A stretch of 64,000 nucleotides of DNA from Vibrio splendidus (GCF_024347615.1 NZ_AP025508.1:2294001-2358000), one strand, 5' to 3'; positions 35,179-43,892 are shown, numbered from the stretch's first letter. The notes: a model not told the origin generated them from the sequence alone. Numbers and translations are program-made.

Positions 35179-35587
35179 ACTATAGGGCCATCGACAGAAG
35201 ATACCTCATTGGAATAGCGAGGTATAACCCAACAAAAAACGTTCAAAAACGATTTGTTGGCTGCATTAACCGATATTATTAAGAGTGAGTCCAACCATTG
35301 ATATTTGTGGTTACGATTACGTTTTTTTATCGTCGAACCGACTTAAAGTGACAGGTAAGGTATTACAAGGTTTTAGGCAAAAAAACAGGCTGAAGCGCAT
35401 TAGATTTAAAGCACTTTCTAACAAAAAATCAGGTGAATAAAATACCAAAGACACATAAAATCCTCGGTTAGTCTGGTCAAGTTAAGTCAGGGTTGTGACA
35501 AATATAACCACTTATCTACCAGAACTGTCGCTATCATCCCGATACCTTGTATCCTGTTATCCCATGCCTATTGATGAGTGCTAAACC
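35179..35587. promoter_or_regulatory. Divergent upstream region of speA and the methyltransferase, with a leader hairpin
   Basis: No gene in this 409 bp. An 8 bp inverted repeat CCAACAAA (35229-35236) / TTTGTTGG (35253-35260) with a 16-nt loop lies about 50 bp upstream of speA and should fold in its mRNA leader. The rest is AT-rich promoter-like sequence for both genes. Confidence 0.4.
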
Positions 35588-36292
35588 ATGTCTGAAATGT
35601 ACACTACCTACGCTAAACAATACGACTCTGCTGCCCGCGATAATATTTACAATGCACTACTTGAACGCCCATCAACAATGGCATTGCTTGACGATGTAAA
35701 AGATATGGATATTGTCGACCTAGGTTGTGGATCTGGTATTTACGCACAATGGTTTATTGACCAAGGCGCGAATAAAGTGACGTGCACCGATCTATCTCAG
35801 GATATGGTCGACTTGGTGAACGGAAAACAAATCAAAAATGTTTCCGCTTACGCTCAAGATGCCGCCCTTGGCCTACCTAGTGAAGCCGACAACAGTGCCG
35901 ATGTCATCGTGTGTCCGCTAGTCTTGCACTACATTGAAGATCTAAAACCCGTCTTTGATGATCTTCATCGAGTCCTTAAGCCCGGTGGTTACATCGTCTT
36001 TTCAACACACCACCCTTTTGCTGACTTTGAATTTACGATTTCTGGTAATTACTACGAGCGTGAATTCATTCAAGAAGAGTGGAACACGGTAGGTACCCCC
36101 GTTCAAGTGAGCTTCTACCGCCGTTCTTTAACTGAGCTTTGCCAAGCGGTGACTCAATCAGGCTTGCTGATTTCAAACATCACGGAAGGCACTATCGATG
36201 AGAAAGCTAAAGAAATTTCTGAAGCGACATACGAACGACTGTCAAAGAACGTTAACTTTATCTTTATCCGTTGTGAAAAAGCCCCTGCGTAG
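35588..36292 (+). CDS. Class I SAM-dependent methyltransferase
   Basis: 234 residues with a Rossmann methyltransferase core. Motif I IVDLGCGSGIYAQWF (about residues 43-57), motif II VTCTDLSQDMV and a post-motif VIVCPLVLHYIEDL are all clear (methyltransferase type 11 pattern). The substrate is unknown. It stands alone between speA (divergent) and the aldehyde dehydrogenase gene. The ribosome binding site is weak. Confidence 0.85.
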   Translation: MSEMYTTYAKQYDSAARDNIYNALLERPSTMALLDDVKDMDIVDLGCGSGIYAQWFIDQGANKVTCTDLSQDMVDLVNGKQIKNVSAYAQDAALGLPSEADNSADVIVCPLVLHYIEDLKPVFDDLHRVLKPGGYIVFSTHHPFADFEFTISGNYYEREFIQEEWNTVGTPVQVSFYRRSLTELCQAVTQSGLLISNITEGTIDEKAKEISEATYERLSKNVNFIFIRCEKAPA

Positions 36293-36311
36293 TCATTAAA
36301 CGCTTATCTTG

Positions 36312-36336
36312 GTGCCTTTGATTCCGTCAAAGGCAC
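36312..36336 (+). terminator. Possible terminator after the methyltransferase
   Basis: 10 bp perfect stem GTGCCTTTGA / TCAAAGGCAC with a 5-nt loop. The following tract is CTCGTTGTCTTC, not a clean T run, so termination is uncertain. Confidence 0.45.
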
Positions 36337-36342
36337 TCGTTG

Positions 36343-36382
36343 TCTTCTTATCTTCTTATCTTCTTATCTTCTTATCTTCTTA
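36343..36382. repeat. Octanucleotide tandem repeat TCTTCTTA x5
   Basis: Five exact copies of TCTTCTTA, lying just after the hairpin and about 175 bp before the aldehyde dehydrogenase start. They are outside any supported coding region. Confidence 0.92.
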
Positions 36383-36515
36383 CGATAGCTATTATCACCC
36401 AACGTCTAAGTCACTTTTCCTCAATTCCCCTTCGAACAAACAACGTGCAACTGAACAAAAAATAAACTTTTCTCGCACATATCTTGTATTCGGTTCAATC
36501 TTCTTGTAATTTCAA

Positions 36516-36535
36516 CTGACCAACCAATCGGTCAG
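36516..36535 (+). promoter_or_regulatory. TetR-type operator of the aldehyde dehydrogenase-tetR operon
   Basis: CTGACC-N8-GGTCAG, an interrupted palindrome 21 bp before the aldehyde dehydrogenase start, in the style of GACCnnCCnnTCGGTC operators of TetR proteins. The TetR gene is the last gene of the same operon, so autoregulation is likely. Confidence 0.65.
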
Positions 36536-36556
36536 CTTTCGAATTTAGGGGATACT

Positions 36557-37993
36557 ATGAGCCATAATCTAGACCTTGAACCAAACACGTCGAGCATCAA
36601 CGACATGGATCAAATGTTCAACCGACAAAAAGATCACTACCGCAGCAATGTTAATCCAACGCTTGAGCAGAGAAGAAAAAACCTCTCAGAATTAAAAGCG
36701 TTGCTAATGCGCTACCAAGGGCAATTGATTGATGCGGTGTCTGAAGATTATGGCCACCGAGCAAAACACGACAGCTTGATTGCTGATATCACCCCTTCTC
36801 TTCACCAAATTAATTACAGTGATAAGAACCTTAAGAAGTGGTTGAAGCCATCACGCCGCAAAGCCGGTTTGATGCTGACGCCAGCAAAGATCACGGTTCA
36901 TTATCAGCCTGTGGGCGTTGTAGGCATAATCGTTCCTTGGAACTTTCCTATAATGCTCTCTTTAGGCCCTCTGATCACTGCGTTAGCGGCGGGCAACACT
37001 GCAATGCTCAAAATGTCCGAGTTTACTCCTGCGACCAACCGAGTTTTAAAAGCCATGCTGGCCGAAGGCTTTAGTGAAGATCAAGTCGCGATTATCGAAG
37101 GCGAAGCTGACGTTTCCGCTAAATTTAGCCAACTGCCGTTTGACCATATCCTTTTCACAGGCTCGACCTCTGTTGGTAAGCACGTCATGAGAGCAGCAGC
37201 CGACAACTTAACGCCAGTAACTTTGGAGTTAGGCGGCAAGTCTCCAACGATTATTGCTCCCGACTTTGATGTGGCTGACGCCGTTGAACGCATCCTGTTT
37301 GCAAAAAGCTTAAACGCTGGCCAGATTTGTGTGGCGCCCGATTACATCTTATTGCCACGAGAAAAAGTCGATGCGTTCATCACAGCTTATAAGCAATACT
37401 TCAAAAAGCTGTATAAAGCAGGCATTGAGAGCAAAGACTTAACTTCAGTGATCGATATGCGTCAATACAATCGTTTGAAGGGGGTGATTACAGATGCTCA
37501 ATCTAAAGGCGCAGTCGTTCACACCGTCACCGAACAAGCGCAAGACGATGTAAACCACAGAATGACGCCGCACCTTCTCACCGAAGTGAACGACGACATG
37601 GTCGCAATGCAAGAAGAGTTGTTTGGCCCCGTACTGCCTATCGTTCCTTATGATTCTATTGAAGAAGCGATCAGCTACATCACAACAAGAGAACGTCCGC
37701 TTGCTTTGTACCTGATGAGTCATGATAAGCAGACTCAAGATCTAATCTTATCGAGCACGCACTCTGGCGGCGTGTGTATTAATGATTCTTTGGTGCATGT
37801 GGCTGCAGAAGACGCGCCGTTCGGTGGCATAGGCCCTTCAGGCATGGGACACTACCATGGCATTGAAGGCTTTAAGACCTTTAGTCATGCTAAAACCGTT
37901 CTAAGTAGAGGTAAAATTAACTTCACCAAGTTAATGCACCCTCCTTACAACAATCCAGTTAAAAAGATTCTGTTCAAAGTACTCAATAGATGA
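36557..37993 (+). CDS. NAD(P)-dependent aldehyde dehydrogenase, coniferyl-aldehyde dehydrogenase type
   Basis: 478-residue aldehyde dehydrogenase of the short, membrane-associated-like class (similar to CalB and fatty aldehyde dehydrogenases). Motifs: VPWNFPI (126-132), FTGSTSVGK (200-208), the general-base Glu224 in LELGGKSP and nucleophile Cys258 in NAGQICVAPDY. RBS AGGGG precedes the ATG. The stop overlaps the downstream TetR start (ATGA), so the two are one operon. The substrate is not determined by the sequence; control by a dedicated TetR suggests induction by its own aldehyde or precursor. Confidence 0.9.
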   Translation: MSHNLDLEPNTSSINDMDQMFNRQKDHYRSNVNPTLEQRRKNLSELKALLMRYQGQLIDAVSEDYGHRAKHDSLIADITPSLHQINYSDKNLKKWLKPSRRKAGLMLTPAKITVHYQPVGVVGIIVPWNFPIMLSLGPLITALAAGNTAMLKMSEFTPATNRVLKAMLAEGFSEDQVAIIEGEADVSAKFSQLPFDHILFTGSTSVGKHVMRAAADNLTPVTLELGGKSPTIIAPDFDVADAVERILFAKSLNAGQICVAPDYILLPREKVDAFITAYKQYFKKLYKAGIESKDLTSVIDMRQYNRLKGVITDAQSKGAVVHTVTEQAQDDVNHRMTPHLLTEVNDDMVAMQEELFGPVLPIVPYDSIEEAISYITTRERPLALYLMSHDKQTQDLILSSTHSGGVCINDSLVHVAAEDAPFGGIGPSGMGHYHGIEGFKTFSHAKTVLSRGKINFTKLMHPPYNNPVKKILFKVLNR

Positions 37994-38568
37994 TCACTAA
38001 AAGACAAAAAATCCTAGATGCTGCACTCTTGCTCTTCTCTCAACAGGGGCTAGAGGGCACATCTACCGGACAAATAGCGAAAACAGCCGGCGTGGCAAAA
38101 GCGACGTTGTTTCACCACTTCGAGAACAAATCTCTATTGATTGATGAACTGTTTCGCGAGCTGAAGTTGGAGCTATTCTCTACCCTTCAACAACACACTG
38201 ATATTGCTGAGCAGGATCTCTATCAAGCCTTTAAGTTCATGTGGATCACTGGGATTGAATGGGCACTAGAAAATCCGGTTGCGATGAAGTTCTTCACCAA
38301 TGTTCATTTCGACCCAACGACCCAAACTCGAGAAGTAATCGTCTCGCAGATGTTCGCGTCGCTAGACGAGATCATTTTGAAAGGACAAGAGGACGGTGAA
38401 TTGATGGCATTAGACATTAACCTTGTAAGGCACTTCATCCACAGTCACTTTCTGATTTGTGCAAACTGGCTTATTGAGCAAAACGAATCTCCACCAGAGC
38501 AAACATCGAAGTACATCAATGATAGCTTTGATATGTGTTGGCGAGCCGTTGGTGGACAAACCAAGTAG
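37990..38568 (+). CDS. TetR family transcriptional regulator
   Basis: 192 residues. The N-terminal helix-turn-helix spans about 5-50 (TSTGQIAKTAGVAKATLFHHFENKS), followed by an all-helical ligand domain. The start ATG overlaps the aldehyde dehydrogenase stop (ATGA). It probably represses its own operon through the CTGACC-N8-GGTCAG site upstream. The ligand is unknown. Confidence 0.92.
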   Translation: MITKRQKILDAALLLFSQQGLEGTSTGQIAKTAGVAKATLFHHFENKSLLIDELFRELKLELFSTLQQHTDIAEQDLYQAFKFMWITGIEWALENPVAMKFFTNVHFDPTTQTREVIVSQMFASLDEIILKGQEDGELMALDINLVRHFIHSHFLICANWLIEQNESPPEQTSKYINDSFDMCWRAVGGQTK

Positions 38569-38636
38569 CTTTAGCTCTAAGCTCTAAGCTCCAAAATATA
38601 AGTTCTAGACTCAACTTATTTCCAATAATGATCACT

Positions 38637-38657
38637 AAAGCGCCACATAGGCGCTTT
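38637..38657 (+). terminator. Terminator after the tetR gene
   Basis: 8 bp stem AAAGCGCC / GGCGCTTT with a 5-nt loop and a short T tail, 70 bp after the tetR stop. A small AGCTCTA repeat lies between the stop and this hairpin. Confidence 0.6.
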
Positions 38658-39067
38658 AATCATTTGAACACAATTTAATCACCTCAGTATATTGACTTTA
38701 AGCACCCTCTTTCAGTACCATCCCACCATCATTTCAAAAGAGAATAACGCCATAATGAAGTACTAACATCCTGACATCCGATTTATTTTTATAAAAATCA
38801 TTTGGACACTCGGGGTTAGTGGGCGTTACTTCGTCATCTATTTTCGCGACAAATCAAGCTCTTAAAGATCCGTTTTTTGACAACCTACATCTTTAAGATC
38901 AGCACCTTAAAGACAGAAATCAGATCAGCACTCTATTTCCTATCTTTGATTGGTACGCTACCTAAGTAACGTCTTTGGCGATCTATACATAGAATTCTGT
39001 GTAGGGTTCTATATAGAAAAAGCGCCTCACCCCTTTTACTCGTTTACACGTAAAGGGAGGCATTTCT
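38658..39067 (+). promoter_or_regulatory. Structured leader upstream of the ABC-F gene
   Basis: No full gene in 410 bp. Three elements stand out: a three-codon frame MKY-stop (ATG at about 38,755); a 10 bp inverted repeat TCTTAAAGAT / ATCTTTAAGA with a loop holding TTTTTT (about 38,859-38,898); and an imperfect hairpin just before the gene, pairing GCCTC...TTTAC with GTAAAGGGAGGC, which buries the Shine-Dalgarno sequence GGGAGG. A direct repeat AGATCAGCAC occurs twice near 38,900-38,930. This resembles attenuation leaders of ribosome-protecting ABC-F genes, but this is inference. Confidence 0.45.
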
Positions 39068-40642
39068 ATGCCTACTATATTAGCCAATAATCTCTCATTC
39101 CAACTCGATACTGGAGAGTGGTTATTCAAAGACATCAACTTTAATTTGAGCACTCGCCTCACCGGCCTAGTCGGAAGAAACGGGGCTGGAAAGTCATTGT
39201 TGCTTTCATTACTCGTTGGACAAAAACAGCCCACAACAGGCAGTGTTTCGCGACAAGGTTCAATAGGCTTTTACTCTCAGTTACCATCAACGCTACTGAG
39301 TTCCAACATCACCATCGCTGACTTCTTAGGGCTCACAGAAAAGTTACAAGCATTAAGCGCCATAGAACAAGGTAGCTGTGAATTGCAGCATTTCAATATC
39401 ATTGGTGATGATTGGGATCTAGAGGCACGTACCCAGCAGTTGCTAGGTACATTAAAGATCACTAGTGATTTGAACACGCCCTGTTGCTCTTTGAGTGGTG
39501 GACAACTCGCCTTGCTACAGCTTCATCAGCTGTTCGTATCAAATAACGACATACTGATCCTCGATGAGCCTTCAAACCATTTGGATAACGATGGACGCAA
39601 TTGGTTAATAGAGCAATGCCAATTGTTTGCAGGCAAGGTACTTATCGTCAGTCATGATCGAAGCTTATTGAGACAAATGGACGGGATCTACCATCTCAAT
39701 AGCTTGGGCGTACGTTTCTATAAAGGAAATTATGATGATTACTTCAAACAAGTATCTAGCCAAAGCGAAGCGCTAAACAAACAGATCGCGCATCATCAGT
39801 CCGAAAAGAAACGACTCGAGCGTCAAGCTCAAACCAACAAGGAAAAGGCACAGCAGCGAGAATCTCAGGGAAACCGACTCAGAAAGTCAGGCAGCCAACC
39901 CAAGATATTATTAGATGCTATGAAAGATAAAGCAGGCCAAAGCCAAGCCGCGTCTGCGACAAGCCAAAGGAATCTCATTGACCAAAACCAACATAAACTT
40001 CAGTCGCTTAAAGAACTGAAGGAACGGCTGAAACCACAAGCTTTGTATCTACAGCAAAGTAATAGCAGTAAAAAGAGCTCTTTGTTAACCGTTGAAAACT
40101 GCCGCCTTATTTACAGCTCAGGTGCGCCAATCAGTTTCTCTTTATCACAAGGGGAACGGTGTTATCTAACCGGTGCTAATGGGTGCGGAAAGTCGACACT
40201 GTTAAAAGCGATTCACGGTCAACACGCCAATTATAAAGGCTCGATCAAGCGCTTGGGGGCGACCGTCTATTTGGACCAACACTTTGGCCTGTTAGACACC
40301 AACGATACGATGTTCGATAGTTTAATAACGCATAGCTTTGGATTAACAGAGAGCGACGCGCGAACCTTGTTGGCTGGAATAGGGTTCAGACGAGACTCCG
40401 TATACCGAAAAGTGGCACATTTAAGTGGTGGTGAAAAAATGAAACTGGCGATGTTGATCGTTAGCCACAAGCAAGACTCCCCGCTTCTATTACTCGATGA
40501 GCCAGACAACCACCTAGACATCGACTCAAAGCAAATATTGGCGTCCGCTTTACGTGAATACCAAGGTGCATTTATCTTAGTGAGTCATGACAGCGACTTT
40601 GTTGAGGAGGTCGGTGTCAGCCAAAACCATATACGACTTTAA
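39068..40642 (+). CDS. ABC-F family ATPase (ribosome-associated, Uup/antibiotic-resistance type)
   Basis: 524 residues with two ABC domains and no membrane segment. Domain 1: Walker A GRNGAGKS (about 36-43), signature LSGGQ, Walker B ILILDEPSNHLD. A charged, helical inter-domain linker follows (about 225-320, rich in Lys, Gln and Arg). Domain 2: Walker A GANGCGKS, signature LSGGEK, Walker B LLLDEPDNHLD. ABC-F proteins act on ribosomes as translation factors or antibiotic-protection proteins. It is not obviously EttA, YheS, YbiT or Uup. The GGGAGG ribosome binding site lies in a predicted hairpin, which suggests translational control. Confidence 0.9.
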   Translation: MPTILANNLSFQLDTGEWLFKDINFNLSTRLTGLVGRNGAGKSLLLSLLVGQKQPTTGSVSRQGSIGFYSQLPSTLLSSNITIADFLGLTEKLQALSAIEQGSCELQHFNIIGDDWDLEARTQQLLGTLKITSDLNTPCCSLSGGQLALLQLHQLFVSNNDILILDEPSNHLDNDGRNWLIEQCQLFAGKVLIVSHDRSLLRQMDGIYHLNSLGVRFYKGNYDDYFKQVSSQSEALNKQIAHHQSEKKRLERQAQTNKEKAQQRESQGNRLRKSGSQPKILLDAMKDKAGQSQAASATSQRNLIDQNQHKLQSLKELKERLKPQALYLQQSNSSKKSSLLTVENCRLIYSSGAPISFSLSQGERCYLTGANGCGKSTLLKAIHGQHANYKGSIKRLGATVYLDQHFGLLDTNDTMFDSLITHSFGLTESDARTLLAGIGFRRDSVYRKVAHLSGGEKMKLAMLIVSHKQDSPLLLLDEPDNHLDIDSKQILASALREYQGAFILVSHDSDFVEEVGVSQNHIRL

Positions 40643-40674
40643 CCTTTGTAAAATCGTTCACTTAGTTTAGTTAA

Positions 40675-40702
40675 GCGAGCATCGTTCCGGTGCTCGCCTT
40701 TC
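40675..40702 (+). terminator. Terminator after the ABC-F gene
   Basis: Stem GCGAGCATC / GGTGCTCGC (one G-T pair) followed by CTTTCTT, about 33 bp after the stop. Confidence 0.6.
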
Positions 40703-40756
40703 TTGATTGAGACAAGTAAACTACGCGCCTCGAACATCTATTCATAAGGCTAAGGT

Positions 40757-41995
40757 TTGCATACTCTAGAACAATTAAAATCAGGGCAACTAAACGGTAT
40801 TACGCGCTTACAACTGTCAGAAGATCTCACTGAATTTCCTTTAGAGATCTTAGAACTCGCTGATTCTCTTGAGATTCTAGACCTTTCAGGCAATCAACTG
40901 TCAGATTTACCAGAAGAGTTATCGCAGCTGACTAACCTGCGAATTATCTTCGCGTCGAATAACCTGTTTACGCACCTGCCTGATGTTCTAGGTACTCTTC
41001 CTAAGCTTGAAATGGTTGGCTTCAAAACCAACCAAATCAAAACCGTTAGCGAGCAATCTTTGCCAGCTCAATTACGTTGGTTGATTGTGACAGATAATGC
41101 AATCGAGGTTTTGCCTCGCTCACTAGGTGAAAGACCACGACTACAAAAGCTCGCATTGGCGGGTAACAAGATTCGTGTTTTACCAGATAGCATGGAAAAC
41201 CTATCAAACCTTGAACTGGTTCGCCTGTCTGCAAACCAACTGACTGAGCTCCCTGAGTTCCTAATCAAGCTACCAAAACTGGCGTGGCTAGCGTTTGCGG
41301 GTAACCCGTTTTGTAAACACCCAAGCAGCTTAGATAGCGTGCCAGCCGTGAGCTCGCAATGCTACTCACTCAATCAAGTGCTTGGCCAAGGCGCGTCTGG
41401 TGTGATTTCTCATGCTAACTGGTTAAACCGTGACTTTGATTTCCCACAAGAAGTGGCGGTTAAAGTATTCAAAGGCGAAGTGACCAGTGACGGTTACCCA
41501 CATGATGAACTTGAAGCGTGTCTTCAAGCAGGCCAACATAGCAACCTAGTGAAGTCTATCGCTCAAGTCGACGAGTCAGACTACCTAGCGTTAGTCATGG
41601 AACTGATTCCGAGCAACTATTACAACCTAGGTTTGCCCCCTACTCTTGAGAGCTGCACTCGCGATACGTTCAACGAAGGCTTTGAGCTTTCCATTGATCA
41701 GATCAACAGTATTACAGAGCAGATGATTGATGTGTTTGAACACCTTCATGCCAACAAGGTCTGTCATGGTGATCTATACGCTCACAACACTTTAGTGAAT
41801 GAGCAAGGTCAGATGATCTTTGGCGACTTTGGAGCGGCAACTATCTACGGCTACCTAACTGAAGAGCAGCAACAAGGTATTCGTCGAATTGAAGCACGTG
41901 CATTGAAGTACTTTATTGAAGACCTACTGACGGTTTGTGCAAAGCAAGATCAAGACAGCGAGCTTTATACTCAACTGGCGAACTTCGAAGCTTAA
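40757..41995 (+). CDS. Leucine-rich-repeat protein kinase
   Basis: 412 residues. Residues about 34-184 form six to seven leucine-rich repeats (LEILDLSGNQLSDLPEEL and similar, spaced about 23). A eukaryotic-like kinase domain follows: Gly loop LGQGASGV (209-216), Lys236 in VAVKVF, catalytic HGD (337-339) with Asn344, and DFG (357-359). All key residues are present, although HRD is HGD. No signal peptide or membrane segment, so cytoplasmic. Start is TTG with TAAGG 7 bp upstream; no in-frame ATG gives a better fit. Substrates are unknown. It is monocistronic, ending at a strong terminator. Confidence 0.88.
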   Translation: MHTLEQLKSGQLNGITRLQLSEDLTEFPLEILELADSLEILDLSGNQLSDLPEELSQLTNLRIIFASNNLFTHLPDVLGTLPKLEMVGFKTNQIKTVSEQSLPAQLRWLIVTDNAIEVLPRSLGERPRLQKLALAGNKIRVLPDSMENLSNLELVRLSANQLTELPEFLIKLPKLAWLAFAGNPFCKHPSSLDSVPAVSSQCYSLNQVLGQGASGVISHANWLNRDFDFPQEVAVKVFKGEVTSDGYPHDELEACLQAGQHSNLVKSIAQVDESDYLALVMELIPSNYYNLGLPPTLESCTRDTFNEGFELSIDQINSITEQMIDVFEHLHANKVCHGDLYAHNTLVNEQGQMIFGDFGAATIYGYLTEEQQQGIRRIEARALKYFIEDLLTVCAKQDQDSELYTQLANFEA

Positions 41996-42057
41996 TGGCT
42001 TAACTTAATAGCTTAATAGCGCGTTGATTAGAAGTACTCGGTCGAATTGAAAACAAC

Positions 42058-42084
42058 AAAGCCAACATCACTGTTGGCTTTTTT
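42058..42084 (+). terminator. Terminator of the LRR-kinase gene
   Basis: 10 bp stem AAAGCCAACA / TGTTGGCTTT with a TCAC loop and a T tail. Confidence 0.9.
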
Positions 42085-42136
42085 ATTCTTGGAATATCAC
42101 TTATTTTAATGGACAAGCAAGGTCGGCTAAAAGGGA

Positions 42137-42586
42137 TTAACGCTCAGCCTGCACCAATTTCAGATACGAATGCAGTTCACCATTTTTATATTCCACCGCA
42201 GAATGAATATTAAGGTCAGCACGAGCCACAACAGCAAACTGGTAGCGGTTGTCACCCTTCAGAATCTCGACGTGTAACAAACCGTCTGCTAACTGCCACT
42301 GTCCTGTTGTTTCAAATCGATCGAACAAACGGTATTCAGTTAGAGAACCGTCAGCATTGAAGTGCACTTCAGTGATATAGCCGCCGGGGCAACTCTTCAC
42401 CCAAACTCGACTCTCGATATCACTGACAGTAAAGTCACGCTTTGTATCACGCCACGCTAGAAAGCCTTCATTATCATAAAGACCAATGTCGAGATCAATT
42501 CGAGAAATTAACGGTAGCTCAGTTTGCTCACGACAATAAAGTTGAAGCAAAATTTGCTGAACTGTTTCGTTCTGTAATTCACTCAT
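42137..42586 (-). CDS. Conserved hypothetical protein, possible small beta-barrel fold
   Basis: 149 residues, not recognised. It has no signal peptide or membrane segment. After an N-terminal helix (QNETVQQILLQLYCREQ) it alternates short polar/hydrophobic stretches typical of a beta-rich fold (WRDTKRDF, RVWVKSCPGGYITEVHF, YRLFDRFETTGQWQL). It ends 50 bp from the convergent kinase terminator and is 69 bp downstream of yqfB, so the two may be co-transcribed. No function is offered. Confidence 0.7.
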   Translation of the reverse strand: MSELQNETVQQILLQLYCREQTELPLISRIDLDIGLYDNEGFLAWRDTKRDFTVSDIESRVWVKSCPGGYITEVHFNADGSLTEYRLFDRFETTGQWQLADGLLHVEILKGDNRYQFAVVARADLNIHSAVEYKNGELHSYLKLVQAER

Positions 42587-42655
42587 TGTGACTTCCCTTT
42601 CTTATTGCTCAGCAGTTAAACACTGTAGTGATCAACAAATTTCATTTAAAGCGGG

Positions 42656-42970
42656 TTACACAAGCTCGTAAGAAACCACATACAGCTGAGAGATACCCGG
42701 ATAGATATCTTGAATCACGTCTTTGAGTACTTGCAGCGTCATGTTCTCTTGCTCCGCATGGAACTCACCTAAGTCATCAAACAGGATTGGTTCAACGCTG
42801 ATGATCTTAAGGTTACAGAACACACGGCCTTGCTCTAGCGTAGATACTTCCACAACGCTACCTGGCTGGTAGTCGCGTTCAGATTCATCGCGAATAGTAA
42901 TGGTCTTTTTGCCAGAAAGGATGTCAGTTTCAAAACGTTCGAAGAACGTCATAGTGGTAGGTGCGGTCAT
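42656..42970 (-). CDS. yqfB: N4-acetylcytidine amidohydrolase (ASCH domain)
   Basis: 104-residue ASCH-domain enzyme that hydrolyses N4-acetylcytidine in nucleoside salvage. It closely follows E. coli YqfB: TFFERFETDILSGKKTITIRDESE at the N-terminus, with Lys22 and Thr25 matching the catalytic Lys21 and Thr24, and HAEQENMTL carrying the catalytic Glu75. Length matches the family (103). It lies upstream of a hypothetical gene on the same strand. Confidence 0.92.
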   Translation of the reverse strand: MTAPTTMTFFERFETDILSGKKTITIRDESERDYQPGSVVEVSTLEQGRVFCNLKIISVEPILFDDLGEFHAEQENMTLQVLKDVIQDIYPGISQLYVVSYELV

Positions 42971-43059
42971 TTATCTCAGTCGCTTAACATTAGAGGTTAG
43001 GTAGATGTTTATATACCAGAATGCCTGTTCAAGCGAATAAAAATTAGATGCGGAATTTC

Positions 43060-43127
43060 ATCTCGTCATTCCCTAGACTGACGAAGGAAGCAAGGAAGCA
43101 AGGAAGCAAGGAAGGAATCTCTAAAGA
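43060..43127. repeat. Possible dispersed intergenic repeat with an AAGGAAGC microsatellite
   Basis: CGTCATTCCCTAGACTGACG (43065-43084, an imperfect palindrome by its CGTC/GACG ends) is followed by three exact copies of AAGGAAGC (43084-43107) and a variant, then GGAATCTC. The ATTCC...GGAAT ends are inverted. It looks like a REP-type element, but only one copy was noticed here. Confidence 0.45.
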
Positions 43128-43144
43128 GCCAAATTACAGGCAAT

Positions 43145-43174
43145 AAAAAAGGAGAACCGAAGTTCTCCTTTTCT
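43145..43174 (-). terminator. Terminator of the thrS-infC-rpmI-rplT operon
   Basis: 11 bp stem AAAAGGAGAAC / GTTCTCCTTTT with a CGAA loop. On the minus strand it ends in a T run, about 25 bp after the rplT stop. Confidence 0.9.
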
Positions 43175-43197
43175 TAAACCTTTAAGCTAACTCTAAA

Positions 43198-43551
43198 TTA
43201 TAGAGATGCTTTCGCTTTTTCAACTAGAACAGCAAATGCTGCTTTGTCGAATACTGCGATGTCAGCAAGAATCTTACGGTCGATCTCGATAGATGCTTTC
43301 TTAAGGCCATTGATGAAACGGCTGTAAGATAGACCATTTTGACGAGATGCCGCATTGATACGTGCAATCCAAAGTTGACGGAATTGACGTTTCTTGTTGC
43401 GACGGTCACGGTAAGCGTATTGACCAGCTTTGGTAACTGCTTGGAAAGCTACGCGGTAAACACGTGAACGTGCTCCGTAGTAACCTTTAGCTTGTTTTAG
43501 AACTTTCTTATGACGTGCACGAGCTTGTACACCACGTTTTACGCGAGGCAT
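43198..43551 (-). CDS. rplT: 50S ribosomal protein L20
   Basis: 117-residue L20, a 23S rRNA-binding protein needed for early 50S assembly, and in E. coli the repressor of the rpmI-rplT part of this operon. Start [33 protein letters not shown] is diagnostic. It is last in the operon, 42 bp after rpmI. Confidence 0.98.
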   Translation of the reverse strand: MPRVKRGVQARARHKKVLKQAKGYYGARSRVYRVAFQAVTKAGQYAYRDRRNKKRQFRQLWIARINAASRQNGLSYSRFINGLKKASIEIDRKILADIAVFDKAAFAVLVEKAKASL

Positions 43552-43593
43552 TATGCTTCTCCTAAACTAAACGAATTTATAAACTAAAAAGAA

Positions 43594-43788
43594 TTAAGCG
43601 TATGGCATCATACGTAGAACTGCAGCCACTTCACATTTTGGAAGGATTGAGTTCGGACGAAGCTGACGCTTGTTCTTAGTAGTACGCTTAGTCAGGATGT
43701 GACGTTTACCAGCGTGCTTAAACTTAATACCACCAGCAGTTTTCTGGAAACGCTTAGCAGCACCTTTGTTGGTTTTCATCTTAGGCAT
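43594..43788 (-). CDS. rpmI: 50S ribosomal protein L35
   Basis: 64-residue basic L35 with the typical [20 protein letters not shown] start. It lies 104 bp after infC; this spacer holds several short inverted repeats and is where L20-responsive structure would be expected in gamma-proteobacteria. Confidence 0.98.
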   Translation of the reverse strand: MPKMKTNKGAAKRFQKTAGGIKFKHAGKRHILTKRTTKNKRQLRPNSILPKCEVAAVLRMMPYA

Positions 43789-43892
43789 GATGAATAACTC
43801 CGCATTGTTGAGTTGTTAATAACATAGTAATTAGGGCGAATAAAACCCTACAGCCTATGGCTGCAAGGTTTAATTACTTGTAAAGCCGTTAA

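Noticed and set aside
36309-36509. 66-codon frame over the TCTTCTTA repeats
   Set aside because: The frame is created by the tandem repeat, giving a repetitive peptide with no proper start signal.
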